A stretch of DNA of 64,000 bases from Odiellus spinosus (Eukaryota; Arthropoda; Arachnida; Opiliones; Phalangiidae): positions 10,542,501 through 10,606,500 of the forward strand of contig OY987226.1 in the NCBI GenBank assembly GCA_963920705.1, written 5' to 3'. The position numbers were made by a program, and so were the translations under genes. The notes below the pieces were generated by a model. The model was given only the letters and a program-made list of their open reading frames with translations, did not search any database and had not been told where the DNA came from. Each line of letters opens with the position of its first letter. Within the stretch, counting starts at the first letter, position 1. Of the stretch, positions 1 to 18,441 are shown in pieces.

Positions 1-5355
<5,355 letters not shown>

Positions 5356-5730
5356 AACTTTTCCAGCTTATTAATATTAATTTTGATCAAATTATATTTA
5401 ATTTTACCGGGATTATATAACGAAAATCGCGGCAAGAAAACTATGATGAAATCGCTTGTAGCTGATGAAACCGGAACTAGAAGAACACGTGGCTATTCCC
5501 GGGTCAATTTGGGGTCGACGATAGGGAGCGCGATTTGACATTAATCGGTGGATTGGATTGCGGATCCCTTATGTCATAAGTTTTAGCAGCGTAAATTAGT
5601 AATTTTTAATTGATAACACATAACTCCCTCGCCAGGAAATGCTTCAGTGACAAGACTACCAAGAAAACAAACTAATTAGAATAAAGTTTAATTTTAAGTC
5701 CATATAAACGTTCTTTCCAAGGCCTTTAAA
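5356..5730. promoter_or_regulatory. Divergent Lon / Vps4 intergenic promoter
   Basis: 375 bp separate the outermost Lon ATG from the Vps4 ATG, and the genes diverge. No TATA box is evident near either start. The block must hold both 5' UTRs and promoters; this is inferred from gene orientation, and no specific binding sites are claimed. Confidence 0.6.
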
Positions 5731-7786
<2,056 letters not shown>

Positions 7787-8878
7787 GTATAAAAGAAGAA
7801 TTAAGAACCTTTAACGGGTAAAGTATTTAAATAAAAAAAAAATAAAAAAATGGTGGCCTACATTATTATAACAAATAGAAGGAAAAAAATCCACGCAACC
7901 TAAATTTTGGCCAAACTAATTTGAAATTTTGAACACTAATGATCGTAAAATTGTTACAGTGAAAGAAAATAACTACGGAAAATTAAATTTCATACAATTA
8001 GTGTCCAAATATCGTTAGTTTTAGATTATATACCCTGGATTTATTATTTAACGAGTTTAACCTTCAATAGTTAATAGTAATTCACGCCACTTAAGCTTTA
8101 GAAATCAATTCTAACCTTTTCTGTTAAGATCATATTAATTTTTGGTAAACTTATTGGACTGATCTGGTTAGTTTTAAGTGTTAAATTTAATTAAAATAAG
8201 TATATAGTAAGGCAGTTTTGAATTAGGTTGCGTGATAAAACGGTAAACCCTCATATTAAATCAATGATTAAATAATGAATCCAGGTATTATGTCTAATTT
8301 AAATATAACTTTGCTAAGTAAAAGGCTTAAAAAAGTCCAAAAATTTGGCCGTAAAAATAGGATTTGAAATTTGAATCAACTATTATGTATATATTATCGG
8401 TAAATACTAAAAACAGTTTAAAAATCAACTAAAGAGTATAATGGCCACTGAAAATAATTTACAACGCTTTTAAAACCAAAAAATGGTAGACTTTTCGGGA
8501 AAAAAACTTTTCTGCAGAATTTAAAAAGGAGTAAAAAACCATTAATTGTATATAAAATTTAAAAAGTAAAGCCTTTTTATGTTATTTTTTTTCTCTCCAC
8601 TACGCAACGACGCCCATTATTTTTATCTTATAAAAAAAAAATTGTTTTCAATAAATTTAATCAGTTTTTTTCTCGCTTTAAATTAAACTAAATTTTATTT
8701 TTCCTAAGGAAAAAAAATTTTACATTTTTTTTACAAAAAAAAAAAAAAAAGCGCTTGAATTTTGTTGTTATTCTTTTTAGATTTTATCCAACTTTTGGGA
8801 TTATTAAGCATGAAATTCTACAAATTGAAAATGCTTAAAAATGGGGGCCAAACATTGTTTTGTTGGTTTTAATTTTGT
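7787..8878. other. AT-rich spacer between convergent Vps4 and Nfs1
   Basis: About 1.1 kb holding the 3' UTRs of two convergent genes. It has A-rich and T-rich runs and candidate poly(A) signals (AATAAA-type near 7829 for Vps4; TTTATT near 8694 on the plus strand for Nfs1). I see no reading frame or repeat of note. Confidence 0.7.
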
Positions 8879-11210
8879 TTAGTGTTGCGACCATTGGATA
8901 GTCTTCAAATCAATGCCTTCTTGTACCATCTCCCATAAAGGACTGAAAGGCAAATAAAAAGTATGTACTAAACAATACATTGTCAGAAAAAAGGTACATC
9001 AAAAGCGTGTTATCTTCAGCAAGATATCCTCCTTTAATTTAGTGTAGCTGTAAGTGTTCATTTAATAACGTACCTCATTTCTCGCAACTTTTTGACATGA
9101 TAGACGCATTTATCAACTGTATAGTCAACCTCTTCTTCGGTCGTGAATCTTCCAATCCCAAATCTGTGGGAAAACCATGTTATCATTTTACTCAATTTTA
9201 GATTAAATATTTTTTTGTAGTACCTTATAGAAGAATGAGCCAAATCTTCATCAGTTCCGATAGCTCGTAAAACGTAAGAGGGTTCCAATGAGGCTGACGT
9301 ACAAGCGCTATTTTTAATAATAATTCAACAATTAATATTTATTTAATTTATCCCAAATAGCTTTGAGACTAGTTTCTTTTACCTTCCGGAAGATAGAGCT
9401 ACATCTTTAAGAGCCATCAATAAACTTTCTCCTTCTACGCAACTGAAGGATAAGTTAACGCAACCGGGATATGTTAAATTCGTATCTCCATTTCGAATGA
9501 CGTGAGTTAGTTCCGAAGTTATATTATTTATTAATCGATCTGATAATCTTTTAACATGTTGAATATCGTACTAAAATTAAACATTAATTTTAAAGGTAAA
9601 AACTAGTGTTGGCCGATATCAACTGATATTGCATATTTAAAGAAATAAAACCAATACTGATGTCTTACGTTCATTTCTTGCATTGATATTTCGCAAGCAG
9701 CGCCAAATCCGACGGCTAAAGGTGTTGGTACTGTACCACTTCTCATTCCTCTTTCTTGTCCCCCGCCATTTTGTAAAGGTTCAACTCTAACTCTCGGTCT
9801 GCGTCTGATATACAAGGCTCCTATCCCTTTAGGGCCGTAAATTTTGTGCCCGCTAATTGACATAAGGTCGATATTCATTTTATTTACATCGACTGGAATT
9901 TTCCCAACAGCCTGAGCGGCGTCAGTATGAAAAAATACTTTTTTAGATCTACATAATGCTCCTGAAATTAAAATGATTTAAATGTCAGGATTTTAATTTG
10001 TTAGTATCATTAGGAGTCGTTACCTATTTCCTCTACAGGTTGTCTAACTCCTATTTCATTATTAACCAACATTATGGAAACTAATGACGTATCTGGTCTC
10101 ATAGCAGATTCTAAATCCTACAAAAAATTTAGTTTTCATTGAATTTTTGACTAATTTCAATAATTTATATTAAAACTTTTACTTTGATATCTATTAAGCC
10201 CGTTTCTTGAACTTTCAAATAAGTTACGTCAAAACCTTCCGATTCTAGCCTCCTGCACGAATCTAGGACACATTTATGCTCCGTTTGTGTTGTAATCACG
10301 TGTTTTTTCTTGGATTTATAAAAGTTAGATACTCCTTTGATAGCTAAATTGTTAGATTCCGTGGCTCCGCTAGTAAAAACAATTTCTTTGGCATCTGCCC
10401 CAATGATTTTCGCCACTTGCTAAAATTATTATAATTATTAGTTAATTTAAATTGAATCTGATTATGGATTAATTACTTTTCTGGCGTGTTCCATCGCGTG
10501 TTCACTTTCCCATCCATAAGCGTGTGTTCTCGAGTGTGGATTACCATAATGAGACATTAGATACGGCAACATTGCGTCTAAAACCCTAGGATCCTGTAAA
10601 TTAAGTTTTAAACTTTAGTTTAGATAGTTTTAAAAGTATCTTTAAGCAAGGAGGATTAGACAAGGAGAGGAAATGTGGGGCTGCGTTGAGTTAGAGAGAG
10701 AAGAGCCAACCTCCCACTCGGGTGGAAAGGGGGGATAGGAAATTCTCGAGGTAAACTGTTGTCACGTGGTCGCTAGCTAGCGCGTCTCATAAAGGATTCG
10801 TTTTACCCACGCGACAACATTTTACCACGAAACGTCTCTACCCCCGTTCTCCCAGAGTGGGAGTTTAGGCCGACGCAGTAGGAACCGCGCCATCCCCACA
10901 TTTTTTCTCCTTGTCTAATCCTCCTTGCTTTAAGGAATCTTACAAGAGGTGTCGTTGCTTGGGCATCTAAATATAACGGCCGCAAATTACTACCAAGAAC
11001 TTCTAACTTGTTGTCTTTGAAAGCTGGTGGTCCTGTGTCTTTATCGTGAAGTAAATTGTGAAGATAAATAATACATTTTGGTACAATAATAGTTGAATGG
11101 ATTTTACCTAAATTTGGTTCAAATTTCATTTTAGGTTGAGTTTTCTGTCCACGCTGAAGTGATATTTGTAGGCATTTGGACCCGTGCTTGCGAAGCAATG
11201 TTTTAAACAT
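8879..11210 (-). CDS. Nfs1: Nfs1, mitochondrial cysteine desulfurase
   Basis: PLP enzyme that converts cysteine to alanine plus a persulfide for Fe-S cluster assembly on ISCU, partnered by ISD11 and frataxin. Exons (gene order): 10944-11210, 10477-10593, 10183-10419, 10024-10117, 9669-9961, 9383-9570, 9224-9307, 9074-9163, 8879-8942. They sum to 1434 nt (477 residues). The first 85 or so residues form a basic, import-type leader ending at [16 protein letters not shown] contacts [11 protein letters not shown] and [10 protein letters not shown] are visible. The Schiff-base Lys lies in SGHKIYGPK (about residue 278). The persulfide Cys lies in SACTSASLE (about 401). The C-terminus [14 protein letters not shown] is family-typical. 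Intron 1 holds a 281 bp MITE. No lesions seen. Confidence 0.98.
10647..10927. mobile_element. 281 bp MITE, copy 1, in Nfs1 intron 1
   Basis: Terminal inverted repeats of about 34 bp begin CAAGGAGGATTAGACAAGG, with imperfect pairing at the other end. The element is flanked by the 7 bp duplication CTTTAAG (10640-10646 and 10928-10934). It is the same length as, and largely identical to, copy 2 at 25536. Without it the intron would be about 62 nt. The interior is GC-rich with a near-palindromic centre (GTCGCTAGCTAGCGCG). Confidence 0.9.
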
Positions 11211-11612
11211 ATTGGAATTACGTATTTATTAGTTAACCTATTTACCAAAAGTTAATTAATATTTAATGTAATTTATTTGAATTTCGCACTTACTTTAATT
11301 GAAGTACCTCCTAAATGTGCGTACGCGTTACGCAATAGTTTAAATGTCAAAAACTCAAAATAAACTGAAGATAGGTGACGCGAGATAGTTGGCTGAAAAA
11401 AGAGCGGGTGGCTTCACTGGCTTGGTGGCGCACAATAGCGAGACCTGAAACTCTTTCTCATTGGCCAAATTTTAAAAGTTCGGTAGAAACATAAAGTTTT
11501 AAAATGATTTTGAATTACAATCCGTTCGATTTATTTTTGGTGTGGTTGTAACGTTGAACGGTTAGTTTATTTTTAACTTGAAATTTTTATAGTTAGTTTT
11601 AATCGATTAACC
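11211..11612. promoter_or_regulatory. Divergent Nfs1 / anillin intergenic promoter
   Basis: 402 bp lie between the two start codons of oppositely transcribed genes. No clear TATA box. The anillin ATG at 11613 sits in TTAACCATGG, a good translation start context. Promoter function is inferred from orientation only. Confidence 0.6.
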
Positions 11613-14600
11613 ATGGAGGATGATATGGAGATTGATGCCTTTGCGCAGGTAATTATTTTAATAGTTTACGAGTAATAAATTAATAAATTAAGTTAATCTT
11701 GGGGTTTACCTTATGATTTTTGAAGAAAATGCTTGAAAGAACCCAAGCTAGACGCGATATGATAAATAAAAGGCTCCCAATTTCTGACCAAAAGGGATCA
11801 GCTACTCCGAGACAAAGAGACCCTCTTGCTGAGGATACAACGCATAACGAAAAAAAAACTGGTCAGTATATACTTACACATATCGTTCCCTCAATCCTAT
11901 TAATTGCAAATTAAACTACCGTTAGAACAAGAAGAAACTTTGAAACGTAAAAGTAATGATAAAGAAACACCAATACATAGCCCTAAACGACGTAGTGTTG
12001 ACCCGCCACGAGACAAAGAGAATTATGATTCTATCGATATTAGTGACGCACCCACCCCAGTTAAAGGTTTAGCTGCACTAAAAAAGAAAACTACTGAAGG
12101 TAAATCATTTGTAGATTCATAAATTCATCGTAAAATAAACTTACAACAATACTATTTCTGCAGAAATAGCTGGTGTCTTCTGTTCCAACCCTACCTCGCT
12201 TAAAGTATCACATGAAGAATCCAATCCTGCTTTGCATAATTCACCCCACATAACTCACGCTCGCAGTCGATTAGCAGCCTTAGCTAGTGACATTAATCAA
12301 TGGGAAGATGATTCTTCCTTGTCTAGTGAAAGAGCTAAGCATGAATTTAGTGCGTCAAAACCATTTGCTACCCCTTTCCCAGTCTCTACACCCAAATCAC
12401 CCGCTAAACCAAACACCACTATCTCTGTTAAACCCGCATGTGAGGAAAGTGTTCAGTCTCTCGTAAAGGAAATGGTGGCGGTGAAGGTTCCTCAAAAAGA
12501 AGAACCAGTGAAGATACAAGAGAAGCAGGTGAGAAAAAAACATATTTGGGATGACGATGTCATCGCGACTTTGGTGAGTTTAGACAATTTTCAGAAACCG
12601 TTTAAACACCAATGCTTGGGATAAATTTAGAAGTTAATTAAACCATGTGGTTAATCAAACCTCTTTCACTCTTAGGAAGCCCAAGGCTTCACTAAATCTG
12701 CTTCGGCTTCAAAACTATCGTACAAATATGAAAAAAATGACAGCACTATGATCAAGGATAGAATGAAAATGTTTGAACAACAAAACGGTGGTCCCACGAG
12801 TCCCAAAAAAGCAGCTACTTTGCCAAGAAAATTGGGGCCTATAACCGGTGCTTTTATGTCAAAACCAGAAACTCCAACCATACAAATAAGCAAAGCAACC
12901 ATCCAAATTAACAAAGCTCCAGTTCAAGCGGTATCTAAGGTCCCTCAACCCAGTGATTCGACTCCAAAAGCCTTGGCTTCTGTTCTAAAACCACAACCTC
13001 AAACAACTCCAGTCAATGTTGATCCCTCTAACTTGCCGTTATCAGCCAGAAGAGCTATGTTTGAGACACCATTGTCTCCCAGATCTTGCGAAACTCCAGA
13101 ATTACTAACTGTATCACAAAGGGCCGCTTTATTTGAAAAGGGTGTGAAATTTTCACCCAATGGAGACTCTGTGCCGAAACCAGCGATGTCAAAAATCATT
13201 TCTACTAGCACCATACCCAGTTCAACAACAGTACCATTAAAGACAATTTCGCCTACTAACTTGAGTTCACCGATCCCAATCAATAACCCAGTTAATCTGG
13301 GAATTTTGAAAAGCGCCACCCCGACTAAGGATGAAGCCACAAAGAAAATAGTTCATTTCTCTCCGAGTAAAAGCGTCGAATCGCACACTGCTCAATTGCA
13401 ACAAAATCTTTTGGAGAAGATTAATAAATCGTCATCAAACGATATTGCCAGTAAAATGATTGAAGAACGGAAAAAAGAACTTGATGAGTTGAAAAATAGA
13501 TGGAATCGATCTCCTAAGAAGACTTTCAACCCTTTCGATTCCCGGACAAAAGAAACCGAAGAGTCTGACTCTGATTCAAACGAATCCAAAGAAGCGCCCA
13601 CAAATGAAGCTTACGATGAATCTGAATCATCAGCTTCAAACTCCCCAGCTCCTCCTCCACCACCGCCACTACCTTCAATGGGTGCGAGATACGTTGAAGA
13701 ATCACCAAAATCTATGACACCCCAGATGAGTTTCACAACGGAATCGAGGCTAGTATGTGAGAAATTTGATGAAATGCTTGATGATGTTTTGAATGAATTC
13801 AGTTCGGAATCTGAAGAAGAAGAAGGATCAGTAAGATATTTACTGCTTTAGATTCAATAATGGTAGACTATTTTTTCTTTTTTTAATATTGTTTCAATTT
13901 GATTTTAGCCTCCCCGCTTATATCCTTCTCTCTCAAAACTAAAGAAGTTAGAAAACAGTCCAACCAAGATAAATTTATCTCCACCTAAAAGCATCCACTA
14001 TGTCGAAGATGTTCTACCAGAGACTACCCCTAAGGTTCGATACGTAGAGGAGGAAAGCATTTCTACTGATGAATCTTACAAGGATGAAACCCCATCAATG
14101 CCTTCGACCAGCGCATCTAACTCATCACCAACCAAATTTGTCAACCCAATAAGCCAAAAGGAAGAGTCGCCAGCACTCATTCATTCTATTAGTCTTTATC
14201 GTCGTCAAAATCAACAGCTTAGCAACAATAATACACCAGTTCACGTTGTCAAAAGAAATGTTGAAATAAACCTCAGTCCTGCTCATCAAGAGGATAATGA
14301 ATATTTTGAAGAAGTTCAGGAGAGAATAAAAGTTCGTAATTTAATAGTTTTAAGCCTGGATACTCGGCGAGTATTGAGTATTTAAGCCTGGATATTCGGC
14401 GAGTATTTAAGCCTGTAATTGGATTTGAAACTACTTTTCAGGAGTAGTGAAATGAGTACTTTACCTAGTTACTCGTCCAGTCATTTTTAAACTTAATTTT
14501 AAACCCTTAGCGACTGCAAGAAGATTTACATCGACAAGATGTTCAAGTTAAACAAGCTTGTCAAGCTTTATTTCTCTGCGCAGCCAAACCAGAATTCTTT

Positions 14601-16743
14601 GGTTCGACTGAGCACGTCGAAGGAGAAAGACTTCTTCTTATAACTAGTAATAAATTAAACTCTACGGTGCCGTGATCAGTCCTTAATTTTATTTTATGGT
14701 TTGACAGCTCATAAACGTAACTCCTGTAAAAATTCAATTGAGCAACTTAAAACTGAAGCGGCTCTCGGGTTTAATCCCGCTGGAGAACGAGGAACTTTAT
14801 CTATATCGGAAATTAGACTGCCCCTCAAGCAAGAGTTTTTACAAGCGCAGCTTGGTGGACAAATGCGTTAGTTTTTCACTTTTTCTATTAATTTTTAGGC
14901 TGTAGCAGAAGTTAAAAATCATATCATGTATGATATAATTATTAACTTCTGGTTTTGGTTAAAGAAGATTAACCCACTTTTCTTTTTTAGATGAATCGAT
15001 TCACTATTTCTTTTGTCTTATTCGTTATCGAGAAAAAGTTATCGCAACTGAAATGCTCAACACGAAAGATGGAATTACCGCAGGAACGTTCAGTTTTTCC
15101 AATCACATTTGCCTTCAAGATTTGAGAAGCAACTTCTCGGTTCTCTTTGAAGTTTATGCTTTGGTAAAAGTTTTTTATATTTTTGAAGATTCGAATGTAA
15201 CATTATTTTAAATGTAATTAATTAGCAAACAAGTGCGCAGTCTGTTCCACACGATCGCAAATACAATATTCGAAAGGAACACAGTAAAATAAAATTAACA
15301 CCCAAGAATAAGAAACAAGAAGCAAAAATAAAAGCTTCCCCCGCTTTGAGTACACCTGAGCCTCGGGAAAGATCATCAAATTTTGACGTTGTCGGGACAA
15401 TTCGACTTAACATTGATAATTGTCGAAGGAGAATATTGTCTTTAGAAAAAGTAAGCTTTTATAAACCCATTAACATTCTTTTAAAACCCATGAGAGTTGA
15501 TATGTAACTGAAATAATACTTAGGTTCCATTGCAATCACCTTTGGAAGGTCGTATTTCGATGAAACTGAAGTTGTGCACCGAGCAACCAATTAAAGAGAA
15601 GGGCTTTTTGGTAAGTCTTGCGAGTAAAAGTTTATTAAAGCAAAGTTTTAATCAGTAGCAAATTCTTTTAAATGCTCAGACTATGTTCGAGGATGTTAGT
15701 GGTTTTGGAAACTGGTACAGAAGATGGTTTGTTCTTGCTGGAAATTACATCTCTTATTGGAAATATCCTGATAATGAGAAAACTGAGGTATTTCTTAGTT
15801 AAGAATTGAATAAACCTCCAAATGGCCGCCAACTATTGTCTGCTTGCTTTGGTCAAGGTTGATCTTAAGCCTAACACGTTTACCCATGCTAAGCCCAAGT
15901 TCCCAACACATTTACCCATGCTTAGCCCAAGTTCCCAACACATTTACCCATGCTAAGCCTAAGTTCCCAACACATTTACCCATGCTAAGCCTAAGTTCCC
16001 AACACATTTACCCATGCTAAGCCTAAGTTCCCAAAACATTTACCCATGCTAAGCCTAACACATTTATACCCTCTTCAAATGAGGCTCAATTACCTTGTTT
16101 ATTCAGATTTAACCAAGGTTATGGAACTGAAAAGGCTACGTTAGCCTCGGTTAAATCTGACTAAATCGGCTAATTAAACTTCATCTGAAGAGATTTTAAA
16201 ATACATTTATCGCACACTTCCATTCGTTGTAGATTTTTTAGTATTATTTTCTCAGCTCCCCAGTTATAATCAGTCCATAACCATTGTTATTAAGTAGGGG
16301 GTCATAGTTCCCTAATACATTTATTTAGGCTTAAACTTAAGCCTAACTCATTTACCAAGGCCTAGACAAAGGCCCACCATTATGTGGTGAATTTAATTTT
16401 CAATATAAAATTAAGGTAAAATTTAACTAAATTTTCCCTATCTTAGGTACCAATGGGAACTATAGATTTGAGACAGTGTATAACTCCAGAAGTTGGTCTT
16501 ATCAACCCAAATATTTGCGTTCGAAAGCATACATTTTCTCTCATGAGTGTGAGACCCAAAAAGAAGCAAGACCAAGACACTTTAGTTTCCCAAAGTCACA
16601 ATGCCTATCTGACTACAGAGCATCGTTTATCGGCAGATACGAAGGAAGAGAGAATTCTATGGTGTACTCGTTTGAATCAAGCCTTGGATATTATTCGTAA
16701 GTGGGACCCGGAAGCTCTAAGGCCCATTGAACTTAAAACTTAA
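11613..16743 (+). CDS. scra: Anillin (scraps), cytokinetic ring scaffold
   Basis: Scaffold that links actin, myosin II, RhoA and septins at the cleavage furrow. Exons: 11613-11648, 11726-11861, 11926-12099, 12164-12573, 12676-13830, 13909-14331, 14511-14646, 14708-14866, 14991-15163, 15226-15450, 15524-15610, 15680-15787, 16447-16743. They sum to 3519 nt (1172 residues) with every phase consistent. The N-terminal half is disordered, Ser/Pro/Lys-rich with SP sites and the motif [16 protein letters not shown] proline run ([10 protein letters not shown]) lies before an acidic stretch ([10 protein letters not shown]). The anillin homology domain starts near residue 775 ([30 protein letters not shown]). 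The C-terminal PH domain (about 1030-1155) contains [20 protein letters not shown] and ends in [17 protein letters not shown]. The donor after exon 6 (GTTCGT) is weak. The last intron (15788-16446) holds a minisatellite and a foldback. Confidence 0.97.
14350..14495. repeat. ACTCG-type repeat fragment in an anillin intron
   Basis: Two near copies of TTTAAGCCTGGATACTCGGC and a third partial one, then AGTACTTTACC and ACTCGTCCAG, occupy most of the 179 bp intron. The motif content resembles the hAT-like elements at 2690 and 17445, but no ends are defined. Confidence 0.4.
15875..16062. repeat. 32 bp minisatellite in the last anillin intron
   Basis: About six tandem copies of a 32 bp unit containing ACCCATGCTAAGCCTAAGTT followed by CCCAACACATTT, with a few substitutions. 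It is followed directly by the foldback at 16068. Confidence 0.9.
16068..16194. repeat. Imperfect foldback next to the minisatellite
   Basis: The arms begin CTCTTCAAATGAGGCTCAAT and, on the other strand from the right end, TCTCTTCAGATGAAGTTTAA. Both continue into CAGATTTAACC. A related foldback is at 29816-29930. Confidence 0.65.
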
Positions 16744-17254
16744 CTGGGGTAAGATTTACTGCTATTTTTTTTTAAACACAATTCTTAAATTCTTTTTTAA
16801 ATACTTAACGTTAATGTGTAAATAGACATATAGTTACCAAATTTAAACGGAAAATGTTTTAAGCAAATTTTTTTAACAAAAAAAGGCTGGTTCTTTGACC
16901 AATATATATTTTTAAGCTTATTAACTCTAATACCAATTACTAAATACCCCGGAAAATTTTGTAAAATTAAAATTTTTCTATAATTAACAAACAAATTTAA
17001 TAAACATGTAAATCTTTATTAACGTTTGGCCAATATCGTATTTTAACTGTCAACTACAATGGAAATTCCGTATATTTTTTTTTAACAGTTTACAAAATAT
17101 AGCTTAAATTGTTTAAAAACTGGATTCTATACACAGTACAACCTCGTTAAACGAAATTATGATGGGAGGGGTGGAGTTGTATTTGAGTTTCTATAATTGC
17201 TAAGCCTTGGCAGATGATAGTGTTATTACCAAGTTCCCTGGGACCCTGGCCAAA

Positions 17255-18168
17255 CAGGGATCTACACAGGGAATTTTGAAATTGGCCCAAGAGGTCAGAT
17301 AATTTAGAAATTGCCCAGAAGGTCAGGGAATTTGAAAATGAGCACTAATGGTCACAGAAATTGCATATTTTGAATTATTTTCGTACATGTCAAGGAACTG
17401 TTTGATTGTTTGACCAATTGTAACGCATGTTTTAAACTAAAAATTAGGGGTGTGCGAGTACTCGCAAATTGCGAGTACTCGGTCGCGAGTCCGAGTACTC
17501 GGACTCGGACTCGCAACACGTTTTTCCAGGACTCGCGCGAGTACCCGAGTCCTCCACCAAGGCTAAAAATTACTCGCATAGGACTCGCAATAGGTATAAA
17601 AATCGGACGAGTCCTAATTTTTGGGGGGAGTTTATATTTTTACAGCAGTTTCTATACATTTAGTTAATTTACTTTACCTTTTAGCACTTTTACTACTTAA
17701 AAAATCCTTTATCACCGAAAATTCCAATACAATAAAATGTGATTAAAGTTACTAAACGTTTGTCTTTTTGAATAAATATGGTGTTTTTAATATAAATAAG
17801 CGAGGTTAAGTAATAATAAATTATACATTAACTAAAAAATTTAAAAATTTGGGACTCGTCTTGGACTCGGCTAGAAATTTTGGACTCGTATTGGACTCGA
17901 AACCATTTCTTAAGGACTCGAAGACTCGTCGAGTCCAGTTTTTCAGGACTCGGACGAGTCCAGTTTTCCAGGACTCGGGACTCGACTCGAAACCAAAAAA
18001 ACAGGACTCGCACACCACTACTAAAAATATTTGATTAAAGATTGAAATTTTTTCTCATATTCTGAGAAAACTATGTCAAATTAAAAGTAGGAATTGCCCT
18101 GATTAAAATTGGTCAGGGAAAACCTAGAAAAGTCAGGGAAATAAATTCCAAATTTTGTAGTAACCCTG
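17255..18168. mobile_element. Older CAGGG-ended element interrupted by a hAT-like MITE
   Basis: The left part is rich in GTCAGGGAATTT and AAATTGCCC motifs. The right part, read on the minus strand, begins CAGGGTTACTACAAAATTTG and carries the same motifs. Both ends are CAGGG, with possible 5 bp flanks CCAAA (17250-17254 and 18169-18173). The younger element at 17445-18020 splits it. No coding sequence. The same GTCAGGGAA-type sequence appears near 34800-35290 and 63721. Confidence 0.5.
17445..18020. mobile_element. hAT-like MITE made of ACTCG repeats, with 8 bp target duplication
   Basis: The ends are inverted (TAGGGGTGTGCGAGTACTCG on the left; ACTCGCACACCACTA on the right) and flanked by a perfect 8 bp duplication CTAAAAAT (17437-17444 and 18021-18028), as in hAT transposition. 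Both flanks of an AT-rich core are built of GGACTCG/ACTCG repeats, so the element can fold extensively. Reading frames inside are by-products of the repeats. Confidence 0.85.
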
Positions 18169-18441
18169 CCAAAACTAGGCCTAATTCTAAGTGAATCCAG
18201 GGTTGTTTAAAACGACCAGTTCACAAAATATCAAAGTTTTAAAATAGTTGTCACAAATCGGGAAGATCAGGGAAATTTAATCTCGTTATAAAAACATTCT
18301 GGGGAAAAATAACTATTATACGCTTAATTTCCTTATAGCTGCTAGGCCTTGGGTTTGCAGCCGATACGGAGGCAATTTAAAAATATTTCGTTTTAACAAT
18401 ATTATACTGTATAATCAAGTTTTACCGTAATTTCTATTCAA

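Noticed and set aside
10803..10943. Extension of the Nfs1 first-exon frame to 10803
   Set aside because: It reads through the GTAAGA donor into the MITE; the true protein continues at 10593.
12999..13708. Minus-strand frames across the anillin gene
   Set aside because: Shadows of the large plus-strand anillin exon.
17410..18034. Several Arg/Ser-rich frames
   Set aside because: Translations of ACTCG repeats in the hAT-like element.
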